From NCBI RefSeq assembly GCF_023101765.2, contig NC_064225.1, forward strand, positions 2,604,001 to 2,668,000: 64,000 bases of DNA. Direction: 5' to 3'. The notes under the pieces were generated by a model. That model was not told the DNA's origin. It saw nothing but the letters and a program-made list of their open reading frames with translations, and did no database searches. The position numbers were made by a program, and so were the translations under genes. Source of the stretch: Spodoptera frugiperda. Its lineage: Eukaryota > Arthropoda > Insecta > Lepidoptera > Noctuidae. Below, piece by piece: positions 47,176 to 58,900 of the stretch (position 1 is its first letter; each line of letters opens with the position of its first letter).

Positions 47176-47275
47176 TTTATGGTACCTATAAGCCGGTAAA
47201 CGGTCAGACGGATCACCTGTTGGTAAGCAACCGCCGCCGCCTATGAACAATTGAAAACACTAGAAGCGTATTGAT
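47176..47275 (-). repeat. Rep-D tail
   Basis: GGTACCTATAAGCCGGTAAA to ACACTAGAAGCG. A + scrap at 47715-47780 (GACCGACGTGAAACAACTC). Confidence 0.6.
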
Positions 47276-48148
47276 GTGTGAATAATAAAATCAAAGACTA
47301 TAGCCGACGAGCATGAAAAGACTGATGACTATTGATGAAGCGAAAGAAGTGTGTAAGATTCGTAGCAATTGGCGTTCCATTGTCTCTACCTACCCCCATG
47401 GGAGACAGGCGTGAGGTTATGTATGTATGTATGTAGTATCGAATCTGGAAACCATAACGGTAATACACCAGACTATATCTCGGTGAATTACGTCGGCTCG
47501 TCATTAAGCGTTGCGAATTATACGGATTATTCATGAGCAGACACTGAGCGACTCTGAAGTTGTTTTGACTCCGCACATCAATATCTACCGAGTTGGAACC
47601 GCTTCGTTTTATGGCTACTGCAAACTAATGTTACGTGGTTGGTTGTAGATTAATTGCTATGTCATCTAGAGGGTTTTGTACCTAAAATTGTGTGTTATTA
47701 CTACGTTACTATAATACGACCGACGACCGACGTGAAACAACTCTTGCGTTGTGTTTCGTTGTGTGAGTGAGGTTACCGAATTGACAACATTTCAAAACTG
47801 ATACGACATGGAAACAAAAATACCATTTCTTTATTTTCGTATCCTGAGTTCAAATATATTTATGTCATATTTTTTTTATTTTTTATTTCTGAGAAAAATA
47901 ATTAAAATCACAAAACATGTGATGACGTCATAGGTACGGCAGAATGCAGTCGTTACCTTTGCCTTAGCAATCATGGTTTCAGATGAAAACATCAAGTGTC
48001 AAATGTCAATGTTTAATGTCAATTGAAGCTGTAACTTTTATTTACATTCGAAATCGAAATTGATTTTACACAATATTTTCCTATCGAATCGACACACTGC
48101 TTATTGTTATTATTCACAACTGTTGATTGACTTTATTTCGTCAATAAA
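47276..48148. other. Gene-free stretch; possible promoter of the THAP-like frame
   Basis: Besides the Rep-D scrap there is a (GTAT)n run at 47420-47436. The part just before 48149 has repeated GTCAAATGTCAATG words and reads like a moth promoter/5' UTR. That is an impression only. Confidence 0.3.
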
Positions 48149-48280
48149 ATGGATTTCAATGAAACATATACGCCAATGAAGGATCCAAAATATTGTTTTG
48201 TACCAGCCTGCAAAAACAACACTACCAATACGTATTTCTGCAAAATTGTAGCATTCATTTTCGTGCATATATTGCAATAG
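48149..48280 (+). pseudogene. THAP zinc-finger-like N-terminus, fragment or first exon
   Basis: The ATG opens 43 codons. Residues 14-25 read Lys-Tyr-Cys-Phe-Val-Pro-Ala-Cys-Lys-Asn-Asn-Thr, the C-x4-C start of a THAP domain as in many moth THAP proteins. The rest of the C2CH finger does not follow: the frame changes character after Asn-Thr and stops at TAG 48278. A possible donor lies at AATAC|GTATTT (48231), so this may be a first exon, but I found no matching second exon downstream. It is otherwise a truncated gene or transposon relic. Confidence 0.35.
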
Positions 48281-48406
48281 CATTAAATAGTCAACTTTCG
48301 GCAAGTTCCTGCAATCGGCAACTAGGAATCATATAATTATAACAACAATAACAAAATCTAAAATCACACAAACACAATCGCACCAACGAGTTTGACAACC
48401 TTAGTG
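48281..48406. other. Spacer
   Basis: Nothing recognised. Confidence 0.3.
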
Positions 48407-48953
48407 TTGCCAACTTTATTTTTACCAGCCCACCAAATGAGGCCGTGAAAACCACCAGAAACCACTAAATCTTAGCGGCCTCTCAAACCACCAGAACTCC
48501 TCAAGATCATCACAGAATCTAAAAAAAGGGATTATGAATATTATTTTCATGGCCCCCTTTACTCTTTCAATAACTACGCACATTATTTCAAAGGGTTTTA
48601 TTTTAATTGTATTATTAGATTTTTGTGCTTAATATAATCTACATAATAATATCCATATTTTAAAATATTCTTTATATAAACTGACGTTTTCTATATGAAT
48701 ATTGTGCGTAAAAATATTTACCTTCTGAGTAGGCAATATTATCTTGCCAACAAGTGTATCAATTAAGTATTTTTAACTAGAAATCATACAGCATTTTACG
48801 AGTAGTGTTAGTGGTTAATTTGTAACTTACCACTAACTGAAACAATCTAGTCCACTAAAATATCCACTAGCCACTAAAACCAATATTTTCCCGCTGAAAC
48901 ACATATCTAAACCACCAGATCTAGTGGAAATTCCACTAAATTGGCAACACTGG
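48407..48953. mobile_element. Inverted-repeat element with GTGTTGCCAA ends
   Basis: AGTGTTGCCAACTTTA at the left (about 48408) is mirrored by TAAATTGGCAACACT at about 48939-48953. CACCAGAA/CACTAAA words recur near both ends (48450, 48910). No frame, so a non-autonomous DNA transposon is likely. Confidence 0.55.
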
Positions 48954-49184
48954 ACAAGCTGTCAGTGACAGTACATTTGACATCTACTAGGTTTTTTTAC
49001 AGATCTAAGTGAGGCAAAGGTATTATCGCCATTCTACCGTAATTTGGCACTTACGTCTTTTTAGAATACACTGAATTTCAAACTCGAAATCATGAATGAA
49101 AAGTACATAATTTCGAAAAATGAAAAAATATGGGTGCCCTAGTTTTCGATTTACTTTTATATAACATAATAATACATGCATGTT

Positions 49185-49375
49185 AAAAATATGAAATGTT
49201 GTCAATTCCCCCTTCCCAATCTTCCCAATCCCCGATTCCCGAACAACAACCCTTAAATTCCTAACCCCTAAAAAGCCGCCAACGCACTTGTAACGCCTCT
49301 GGTGTTTCAAGTGTCCATGGGCGGTGGTGATTGCTTACCATCAGGTGATACGTCTGCTCGTGTTTCATAAAAGAA
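49185..49375 (+). repeat. Rep-D 3' half
   Basis: CCCCTTCCCAATCTTCCC to GTGATACGTCTGCTCGTG. The CCGGCTTATACC block is missing. Confidence 0.7.
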
Positions 49376-49397
49376 AAGAAAAAATACGTTGCCTCAT

Positions 49398-49454
49398 ACT
49401 AGATGTTCCTCCTGTGTCTTGGGTGCGTTTAGAAAGACACATGACTCCCAGACT

Positions 49455-49490
<36 letters not shown>

Positions 49491-49555
49491 CATCATCATC
49501 AGCGAACAAAGAGAGACCTCCACTGCTGAACATAGACCTAGAGTAAATAAAAATT
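49398..49555. repeat. SINE-B scrap, A31 tract and LINE-end words
   Basis: SINE-B body words (TGTCTTGGGTGCGTTTAG) stop at CCCAGACTC, then 31 A (49456-49486), (TCA)n, and on - a LINE-end-like CTAGGTCTATGTTCAGCAG. Confidence 0.6.
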
Positions 49556-50398
49556 TAATACGTATATATACAGAAGAAATAATATGCTACATGCTACAAT
49601 GCTACATATATTTTACCGACTTCCGAAAAAAGAGGTTTAATATGAGCAGACACCGAACGACTCTGAAGTTGTTTTGACTCCGCACATCAATATCCAGTGA
49701 GTTGAAACCGCTTCATTTAATGACTACTATTACATGGGAGGTTCTGGATTAATTGGTGTAGCTAGTACGGTTATGTATGCTCGTAGTTCTCCATCTATAA
49801 CTCGTGCTTTCATTATAGTCAGTTATAGTTATATAAAGCATTTCATTCTTAACAAATGCACAAGTAATATAATTATAAAAAATATGTCTTATGTTAAACG
49901 GTTGTAATGAACTCTATTCTACCAATAAAACCATTTCGTTTGGTATCAATTATGGAGGTATTAACTTCCTGCACAATGTCAAAAAATATGACATTGCAAG
50001 TCCAACCTTACGCGAATCATTTAACATTGTAATTACAATGAAACAATTCTTAACTTTTTACCAATCTACAACATGTACTATTGTCAATTCAATCTTAAAA
50101 TCAATACTTTATAAAACCCCATAACAAATTCTCAAGTCGTTTTCCCTCACACCCGCATTATCGTTTGTTAATTTCTCAATCCTGAACTCTTGGGAGTACT
50201 TCGCAACCACAGGCGACGGTAACAAAGCCTCCCAATCACCCGACCTGTGTATAAATAGAATTTGCTCTTCATTAAGCCGGGAACACATTGGGTGACGAAT
50301 TAACTCAGGAACTGCGAATTTATTGACGGAAAACTTGTTTCCAGGGAAATTGGTAGGGTTTTGTGTACTGTTCATTTAGGTATGTGTTAGTATGGAAT
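49556..50398. other. Gene-free stretch
   Basis: AGACACCGAACGACTCTGAA at 49648 repeats 47540 (AGACACTGAGCGACTCTG), followed by GTTGTTTTGACTCCGCACAT in both, a small unnamed repeat. No gene. Confidence 0.4.
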
Positions 50399-50545
50399 GT
50401 TGTGGTAGCCCGGTGGTTTAAGACGCCCGCTTCTTGTTTAATGCATGAGGATGTTGGTTCAAAACCTACCAACGGCAAATGCCAATGTGACTTTATACGA
50501 GTTAAATGAACAGTGGTGGCCGCTTATAGGCTGATGATGATAGTA
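50399..50545 (+). mobile_element. SINE-C with internal deletion
   Basis: A clear tRNA-like head: AGCCCGGTGGTTTAAGACGC and GGTTCAAAACCTACC. The tail jumps to GTGGCCGCTTATAGGCTG and (ATG)n. Confidence 0.7.
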
Positions 50546-50609
50546 TGAGATGATGGGAGGTTTTAATAATCAATACTTGACTGTCTACTTTTGAAAATTA
50601 AATACACAA

Positions 50610-50847
50610 AATTCTTAAATTCCTAGCCCCCAAAAGCCGACAACGCCCTTGTAATGCCTTTGGTGTCTCGCATGTCCATGGGCGGTGGTGATTGCTTACC
50701 ATCAGGTGATCCGTCTGCTGGTTTAATGGAGCTTTGGCGCGAAGAGCAGGAGAAGGAACGGGGTGGTTTTTAGTCAGTAAGAGTCTGACACTCCCTCTCG
50801 CCTCGCCCTAGGTGGGAGAAGACATTGGATGATTTACTCCCTCAAAA
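50610..50847 (+). repeat. Rep-D tail joined to an R1-tail
   Basis: Rep-D 50610-50725 stops after GATCCGTCTGCTGGTTT. R1-tail words begin at once (GGAGCTTTGGCGCG to ATGATTTACTCCCTC plus A5). Confidence 0.65.
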
Positions 50848-51284
50848 ATAACTGTTAAAGTCATGTAAGAAACAAATAATATAGTAAGATAACCTAACCA
50901 AAAAAATTTAATAGTACTAGGATTGTGTGGAAAGCAATATATCTAACTTTAATATTCGACCTAAGAAAGAATTCCTCCTGTGTATACCCAACCTTAAGGC
51001 AGGGCATAATCCCCAAAAAGTAGGGGACTGTTAAAGAATTTTAATTTTCCCGAATTAATTCTTATTCATTTTTCAACGAGGCTTGGGCGAAAGAAGACTG
51101 TATACCGTGGAATATAATAACTTGGATAAGGCACGCTAGTAAAATATGTATTTCTTGCAAATAAATTAATTTGAATCTGAATTTGCTAAGTCAAGTAGTG
51201 CTTAGAAAATGATTCTGTTGCGATTTCTTCGTAGAATTTTGGTTATTCATTAAATATCTAGACTATATCCAGACTAATAAATAA
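50848..51284. other. Gene-free stretch
   Basis: Nothing recognised. Confidence 0.4.
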
Positions 51285-51490
51285 AATTGTATGTCTTTGT
51301 ATTATTGAAATAACATTTTTTATGACATGCATATGAACATACATTCGCCAAATAATTTCTTTTTACTTTTTTGACTGTCTACCAGTTTCTTCCGGCTAAT
51401 CTCTGAAATTACTGAACCGATTATGACGGAACTTTTTTGTGCCGAATCATGGTTCTCCCACACTTAAACATGGCTCTTACGCACTTAAGA
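51285..51490 (+). mobile_element. Helitron-like body fused to Rep-D scrap
   Basis: ATTACTGAACCGATTATGAC-type sequence ends abruptly at 51440. Rep-D 5'-end words (CGAATCATGGTTCTCCCACA) follow on -. Confidence 0.45.
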
Positions 51491-52407
51491 CTTATTTTCT
51501 TTCCCACACGCTGTTATACAGTTATTTCTTATTCAGCCATATCCATTCACAAAAAATCCGTGTGAAATTATAACAGCTACAGACCGCGGCGCAGACGGAT
51601 TACAGTGCCATTTTATAAAGAGCTAGGTTTGTTTTTAAATTTATGTGGCCGCTGGCGGTTCTGTAAGCGATGCCCAACCATTATTGTTCTTACTAACTGC
51701 TTGCCATGGCTTTGCTCGAAGTAAGAATAAACATAAGTGATTTGTTACTTAATGTTACTTTATGTGAAAATAGTTTGAAACGGTAAGTTGGCTATTTGCA
51801 ATCAACACTGGGGATCACAGACACGGGCAATATTATGAGTGATATATTTAAATAAAAGAAAGAATTGATCGATATAAAACCATAAATTATACCATTAATT
51901 GTTGTTCGTGTAAAGAGGATAGAATTTTAAATTTTATTTTGCGGCGGTGCATCTTCATAGCACATCTTATTCGCACAGCTACATAGTTAAGTATCAATGG
52001 AAATGGTCACATATTTTCCATTACATCTTCGTAGCATAGGTACACAGCACTCATCTGATGGAAGAGCATCCATAACGTCCTCTGTATCAAAAAGACCATG
52101 GAAAAAATATACTGTAAAACCACCCTTACAATAACAGTATAAGTAAGTCTTTAAGCATTATTTTTAAAGACAAAAAGTCCTCCAGTTTACCCAACAATAA
52201 GCTCAGCTCAATCCAGACTACTTCTACCAATACTTACTTTAGCCACAATCTGCTCTTGTAAAGAAACAAGAAAAAATAGATGATCAATCGATTACAAAAA
52301 GAACTTCTTATTATTTTCAACACGATAGAAGCGAGTCTTGTCTCGAAGTATTTGTAAAACAAATGAGTCGTGCTTAGGGTTGACTGCGTTTTAAAATTTT
52401 AATGAAA
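51491..52407. other. Gene-free stretch with MITE-I
   Basis: MITE-I-like words at 51940-52080 (ATCTTCATAGCACATCTTAT, GCACAGCTACATAGTTAAG, GATGGAAGAGCATCC). Otherwise nothing. Confidence 0.4.
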
Positions 52408-52620
52408 ACTAGCAAACCCGGCGAACTCCGTTTCGCCACCAATGATTTTCCCTGATTTCTTAATTTTTTTTTTGAATTTTCTTCGCTATAAACCTCACGA
52501 AGCTCGAGACCTTTCCAACGAATGCAAAACCGTGAAAATCGGTTCATGTATTCTGGAGTAATAGCGTCAGGAAAGAAAACCTGACTTATTTTTTCCAATG
52601 CCGTTTTACTAGAGGATAGG
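52408..52620 (-). mobile_element. Helitron-like element
   Basis: On - it ends in a GGCGA/TCGCC hairpin, a short spacer, then CTAGT (52412-52408). The body has AAAATCGGTTCATGTATTCT. The right edge is TTTTACTAGAGG. Confidence 0.6.
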
Positions 52621-53217
52621 GAGTAACTAATTAACTATTTTAGCAAGACTTCCTCTTTGAACCCTAAGGTTAACTGGTAGGGAATGCCATAGAGCATTTA
52701 ACGAACCATTATTTGACGTCTACCCCTAAAAGACCAGCATCGCTCTCGTTATTTTTCTGGTGCTGCAGGTACCAGGCATAGTTAGTTGGCCCTGATTACA
52801 CTATTGTCCAAAATTCCGTCTACTCCATTTTTAATCTTTGATTCATCGAATGTATTTCCTGGCTAGATCGCAGAACCTCACATATTATAACAATACCAAA
52901 AATAAACAAAATATTAATCACGTTTCGCGCAGCCATCATGACCTCAAAGCGTGCACTATGCGTTGTTGTGCACACACATTAATTCTCTTTGTAACAGCCC
53001 TATGCGTATTGTTTTGCATTCGGAACGCTAGAGGGCGGTGGTGGGCTATTTTTGAATTGTAAATGTGCTACAGTCCAGTGTAATCATTGTTTGTGATGAT
53101 TACAGATTGATGTTTGTGTGTTTAGGAGTTTATGAGGTTAGCTTTTGAAAACTAGTGCATAAAATTGACTTTATATGCACGGGCATCGAAGTATATAGAT
53201 CTATGATTTCTTTTATG
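52621..53217. other. Gene-free stretch
   Basis: Nothing recognised. Confidence 0.4.
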
Positions 53218-53457
53218 CTGCCTATTGGTTGAGTGGTCGCAAGTGCGAATGCCTTCGGTGGGATTCTTTTTTCGGTTTTTCGAAAATGTCTCAGTAGTAG
53301 CACGGAGTCCGGAAATGTGCCCGGTATATGGCAATAGGCTCACCCCTATTACATGGGACTTACAACATAAAGTATGAAAAGTGGGTGTACACAGTGGCAT
53401 TACGTGCCATAATGTGCACCTCTGCCTACCCCTTCGGGGATTAAAGGCATGATTATT
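53218..53457 (+). mobile_element. SINE-A with deleted B-box region
   Basis: TATTGGTTGAGTGGTCGCAA, then a jump past the B-box to TTTTTTCGGTTTTTCGAAAA, and the full tail to GGGGATTAAAGGCATGA. Confidence 0.7.
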
Positions 53458-53466
53458 ATGTATGTA

Positions 53467-53618
53467 TGTATATGGCAATAGGCTCACCCCCTATTACATG
53501 GGAATTGTAACACAAATAGAGAAAAGTGGATGAACATTGTACTATTTACCACCTTTACCTAACCCGAGACCCCTTGTCTGGCAGTCGTACTTGCGTACCA
53601 CTCGACCAACGAAGCAGT
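53467..53618. repeat. SINE-A inverted fusion
   Basis: A + middle piece (ATGGCAATAGGCTCACCCCC) runs into a - head piece (AACCCGAGACCCCTTGTCTG, CACTCGACCAACGAAGCAGT) at about 53560. Confidence 0.6.
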
Positions 53619-53884
53619 CAATATAACTACTATGTTAAATAGTAAACAAGTTCCCAGTACTGTATACAGCCAGCGCTTTCAGTAGCCGAAGTTACAACTA
53701 GTCGCTGAAAAAGTTGTAACCGCACAAACTTGTCCTGAAAACTCGTACCGCAGATAGTCGGATAATTTCCTTTTTTTTTTATTCATTTTCTTTTACAAAA
53801 ACTTTTCAGCTGCCTTAGAATTTATATTTTTATTTGAAATCCTATTTCTTGGTGTATGAAATTACTTTTTTTGTGGTAGGGAAT

Positions 53885-54040
53885 CCGAAACGGACTACCT
53901 AGCGGGTTTACCGGGGCTCCGGCTTGAAAAGTAGGAGTAGGTATGGGGTGTTTATTAGTAAATAGATGAACCGAAAGGGAGTCTCCCTTTCGGTTCATCT
54001 AAGCCAGAAGAAGTCATTGGATGATTTTCCCCTTAAAAAG
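53885..54040 (+). repeat. R1-tail containing a perfect palindrome
   Basis: CTACCTAGCGGGTTTACCGG to TTGGATGATTTTCCCC. The centre is replaced by AGATGAACCGAAAGGGAG, one T, and its exact reverse complement (53964-54000). Confidence 0.75.
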
Positions 54041-54355
54041 AAATTGATGGTGAAAAATTGAGTTTTAATGTACTCAGTGCATTGTATATTGCACCGTCTT
54101 AACCTAGTGGTGATAGCAGCGATAAGATACATATGACTTTTTTTGAGGGGGAAAATCATTAAATATCTTCTCTCGCCTTGGGCGAGGCGAGAGGGAGTGT
54201 CAGACTCTTACTGACTAAAAACCACCCCTTTCTAACTCCTGCGTTTCAAGCTGGGGCCCCGGTAATCCACTAGGTAATTCTGAAACTCCCTCATGCGTCA
54301 GCCATGGTGAGAGAAGTCATTGGAAGCTTGTCACCCTCAAAAAAAAAAAAAAAAA
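54041..54355. repeat. R1-tail on - then scrap on +
   Basis: 54138-54280 on - (T-tract, CTTCTCTCGCCTTGGGCGAG). 54285-54355 on + (GAGAGAAGTCATTGGAAGC, then A17). Confidence 0.65.
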
Positions 54356-55597
54356 TAGTACATTGGTACTAGGATTCTATACTCAACAACATTTTGATTG
54401 AGTCCAATATTGCAAATCAGACGCGACAGGAACAAAAACAAAGACGCATCTCGCGAATATAACTCGAACATAACCTCATTACACTTCAATCATCGAATTC
54501 GGTACAACGCAAAGCAAAATAATAAACAACTTTCAACTCGATGTTCGCTGTAATCGTTTTCAATCGAGTCAGCGTCGCTAAATCGAATTACTCGCGTCCC
54601 GCCGTCCGTCCGCAACTTCGCCTGTGCCTGTTTCTTTTTTTTTGTGTGAAAAAGTTTATAAAATGGAGTATAGAGATTAGGAGTAGGCTATGTATGAAAA
54701 AGTATTGTATATGTCAGATCTTTTGTTCCTCGACCACTTGGCATCAGATGTCATGTCATAACTTTATGTCGTGAGATACTACTATCACATGACATAAAAT
54801 AGTGCGGGCCTATTGCTATACACCGAGCACTAAATTCAGACGTTTTTACATTTGATGGGTCGACGTTTGGCCGCTATCTCGTCATCAATTATCTGATGCG
54901 CGAACTATTCACTCGGGATTTGAAGACACCCAGGTTATACCCATCAGGAAACACAGACTCCGAGAAAGAATTCCACTCCCTAGTAGTTTGATAACTTTGA
55001 ATTAATCATTTCTTCATGATAATATTTTTTTTACCTAAAGCTATTTATCAGTGATAGTTTCTAAACTCGATCACAGAATTACATAAAAAGCCTAAATTAT
55101 GTAAATGGCACTTTTTAGCAGTAGGTACACCATATTAGAACAAGCCAAAAAGTAAAATTTTGACTAAGTTTTAATAAAAATTAAAACTATAACATAAGAC
55201 TCCTTATCCTCCATAATCCTTGGTATATTCATTTCTATTTTTTTTTTGCACAAAAGTTTTTACTCTGTTCTCCTTTTAGAAACACGGTGTTGTGCGCGCG
55301 AATTTTTAAATTTCGATTGTCTTATTCGTCGTTTGTTTTTAGAACGAATGCAATTTGATTTCGCTTTGTCAATTTCTCGTAAGGATTTTCCATGTTTTTT
55401 ATGTTTTTATTTTGCTAACGTTGCCGTTGATAATTCTTATTTGATTTGTCGTTTTAATTCGATAATGGAAATTGGAGATAGAGTTAGGTTTGTTTTATAT
55501 CTTTTGTTAAAGACTTTGTTTGTGTATTGTGATTAATGTGACTTGTAATTTTTATTTCAATTGAAGAAAATAGTGTTATGTAATGCCTCTTTTATTC
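54356..55597. other. Gene-free stretch with jockey-like LINE end
   Basis: The LINE end is at 54850-54995 on - (GGGTCGACGTTTGGCCGCTA, GACACCCAGGTTATACCCAT, GAATTCCACTCCCTAG). The 96-codon frame at 55246-55536 shows no family features. Confidence 0.5.
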
Positions 55598-55850
55598 AAC
55601 TACTAGCGACCCGCCCCAGCTTCGCATGGATGCTATGGTGATATATTATGCATGTATAGTAAATATAAACCTTCCTATTGAATCACTCTATCTATTAAAA
55701 GAACCGCATCTAAATCCGTTGCGTAGTTTTAAAGATTTAAGCTTACAAAACGACATAGGAACAGAGAAAGCGACTTTGTTTGATACTAGTAGTAGTACTA
55801 GTGATAGTAACTCACTCACAGACTTAACTTTAAAAAGTACCTACTGACCA
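55598..55850 (-). mobile_element. Helitron-like element
   Basis: CTAGT on - at 55606-55602, preceded by GCGAAGCTGGGGCGGGTCG. This is the Lep1-type terminus. Confidence 0.55.
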
Positions 55851-55962
55851 GATGTGAGTAATACCTTGTAAATACTTACTCAATATAATAGGTATTCTTA
55901 CAATATTTCTTTTGACAAAAGTAAAATTGAAAAACGAAACAACAAAATTAAAAAACAAATAT

Positions 55963-55968
55963 TTTATT
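55963..55968 (-). terminator. AATAAA overlapping the JHEH stop codon
   Basis: The sequence CAAAATAAAATA contains both the TAA stop and AATAAA, sharing bases. No other canonical AATAAA is seen in the next 100 bp. Confidence 0.5.
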
Positions 55969-58900
55969 TTGAGAATGCCAAAAATGCTTTGGCTGCTTGG
56001 AAAACGCTCTCGCTAAACTCTTTCGGCCTCTCGAAGGCAGCTAAATGCCCTCCTACGTTGTAATTCGAAGTTCCTAACAAGTTGGGGTACTTCCATTTTA
56101 GTAGGAAGTCTGGAGTGTAAGCCAGGTCGTTCTTGAAACGAGCTCCCCATGTAGGCACTGTAGTTGGAATTCTGGAACAGAAGAAATAGGCGTTTTCAAC
56201 AGTCATTTTCTTGTAAAGCCCTCCTACTTATTAATTGCAGTTTCAACAGTGTTCAATACCATTTTTTGAAGGGGGAAAATCGTCCAATGACTTCTCTCGC
56301 CTTGGGTGAGGCGATAGGGAGTGTCAGACTCTTACTAACAGAATAATACCATCCTGTTCCTTCTCCAGCTTTGAGGCGGAGCACCGCGTTGTCCGCAGCT
56401 CCGGATGACAGTTCAATACACTTAGTACCTACGAGTTTGCTTTACGTTTAAAGTAATCGAAACGAGAGCGCGTTCGGTACTGTGATTGGTTGGTTTATTC
56501 GAGCCGGCCAATCTGAACATTGAGCCCAGAGCCCAGCCATCGCACCAACCGTGAAGTCATGTTTATATTATGTACTAATAGTTGTAATCAACCGCTTAAG
56601 TCTTTTACTGCCAATAGCAAACTGTTGATGGCAAATCCTCCGCTAACGTCGATCACCGGTGACCACCATGGCGTTCTCAGTGTTAAGGCTGATGTTACAT
56701 GAATAACACTCAAACTATAGCTATAGCAGATACGCGTCATGGGCACTGAACGTGTTAAAATTATAAAAACAAAAAATAAATGTAGCGTTATTCGGGAGCA
56801 TTCCGTTTACACCAGTATAACGTTTTCTCAAAACCCTTTAAATTCAAACAAAACTAAAATTCTTACTCATAATATGTATACATATAGGAACAGCTTCAAA
56901 TAACATATGAAACAACACAAAGACAAAACAACATCTGTCATGTGTAAACCCACATCACTGTCAGTACTCAGTAGGCAGTAGGCACGGACGAATAGTAACG
57001 TTAGTGTATAATTTGCAAATTTTGCAATTATGACTCCGGTCATAATATCGTTCTACGTTCTAGATAGTCAGATTCCCTAATAAGTTAGGATTAGGGTGTT
57101 ATGTTCTACTCACTATGATGACGGTGTAGCGTTGAGTTTTTGGGCATGGTTGCAAGCATAAACCATTTTGGGCTTGCTATCATTACAGCTATCATTGCAA
57201 CTCAAGTCCCCTCTTTGAGGAGTGACTTTAAAGACGCCTCGGAATCCTCACCTACCGCCTGACGCAGGTGCTTATCGGACACGGGAGGTTCCTGTTTTGG
57301 CTTGGGCGGGAGGAAACGCCCGAATGTCATCACTGCAAGGACCACCCGAAGGACACCGCAAGTGTGGGTCTGCGGACCAGACCTATACATACGGCGCGTC
57401 GCGTTCCGCGCGAGTTCATGGTGCCATCAGACCACCACAGACGGGGTCCAGTAGGGCTGCAGATTACCTAGCGGTTTTACCAGGTCGAAAAGCAGGAATA
57501 GGAACGGGGTAGTTTTTAGTCAGTAAGAGTCTGACACTCCCTCTCGCCTGGCCCAAGGCAGGAGAAGTCATTGGATGATTTACCCCCTCAAAAAAAGGAG
57601 AAACGATTTAATATTTGTTACTCGACATTCGAATACTCACAGTTCAATCATTTTCTCCATAGCACTGTCTTCAAAAATCTCCTTATAGATCCTCATAGAA
57701 GTCGTGATACTCCCAGAGACCCAGTACAGCATGATATTGTCCAGGAGTTGGTCGTAGGTGTAGTACTTCTTCATGCCACCGTCAGGGTCGAGCTTGTTGG
57801 CTGGGTCGGTGAAGATCATCATTCTATCGAGGATGTAGCTAGCAAGACCTGCTGGTGAATCTTGGAGAGCAATTCCTGAAACAATGTAGACAAAAGTTGT
57901 TGTAGTAGTATATTATACGTACATCAACTTTTATTTTTTCAATTCTTAGCATTAGCATAGAATTATAGGCGTTTACGTGTCTCGTTGTTTATGTTCTGTG
58001 TGTGATAATATAAGTAGAGTAACACAAGATAGTATTAAAAAAGGGCATAACAAATAGATTTATGGTTTTAAAGCGAGACCACATCACGTGAACATTTCCG
58101 ATGCGCTAACGCAACGTACAAATCTGTAATGCGACGACGCACTACCCGTCAGATAGTGTCCACATTGAAACGTATGCACCATGTACTTTCTTTTCTGTTT
58201 CCTTTTCTTTACGCTAGCAAAATTTAAGACCCATATAGTTCATGTTTCACTAAAAACTGAACTGACGGTTTGCTTATTGTCGTACTATGTCAAATCGATG
58301 AAATTTTTGAGTCATCACTTATAGTTTTCTATACTAAACCTGAACAACTTTTACTAAGCGAAAACCTGACAAAAACTGTAAAACAAAAGAGAAATACCCT
58401 GAAAACAATCTAATACCAACACAATAGTCAATTCAGAACACACTCCCGATGAATTTATAGCGTCTACTTCAGCCGAGAACAATAAGCCGTTTAATTCTCT
58501 CTCATTTCGAACATTTTTCGCGATCTCCCTTTTCATTATACACTCTTAAACTTTATAGTCTTTGTCTGGACATTTAGAATGGCGGCACTAAAACGTCGCT
58601 AGCAGATTTTGTTTTAAATCCTGATTCTAAAACTGGATAAGTTTGGTAGTGCTAGTTAAAATTCTGTGATAGTAGAAAAAGGTTGTTTTTAGGCTGATGA
58701 TTTTTGATCGATTAATTTTATTTATTTTTATTTGATGCCATATTTGCCGTACTTCTCACTTTATGTTTTGTTTTTAGTTAAATTTTTATTTAACTTTGGG
58801 ATTAGCTTTTATAGATTATTTGAATACATTATTTTATGTATATTTTTGAGTTTTTTGCATGATGTCGTCTCCTATATTTGATGAAGCACATAATTTCCAC

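Noticed and set aside
49324..49677. 117-aa frame with Lys run
   Set aside because: The Lys run is the A31 tract; the rest is Rep-D and SINE-B debris.
57202..57390. Protein on - opposite the R1 fragment
   Set aside because: It is the shadow of the LINE ORF end, which matches the R1 pattern on +.
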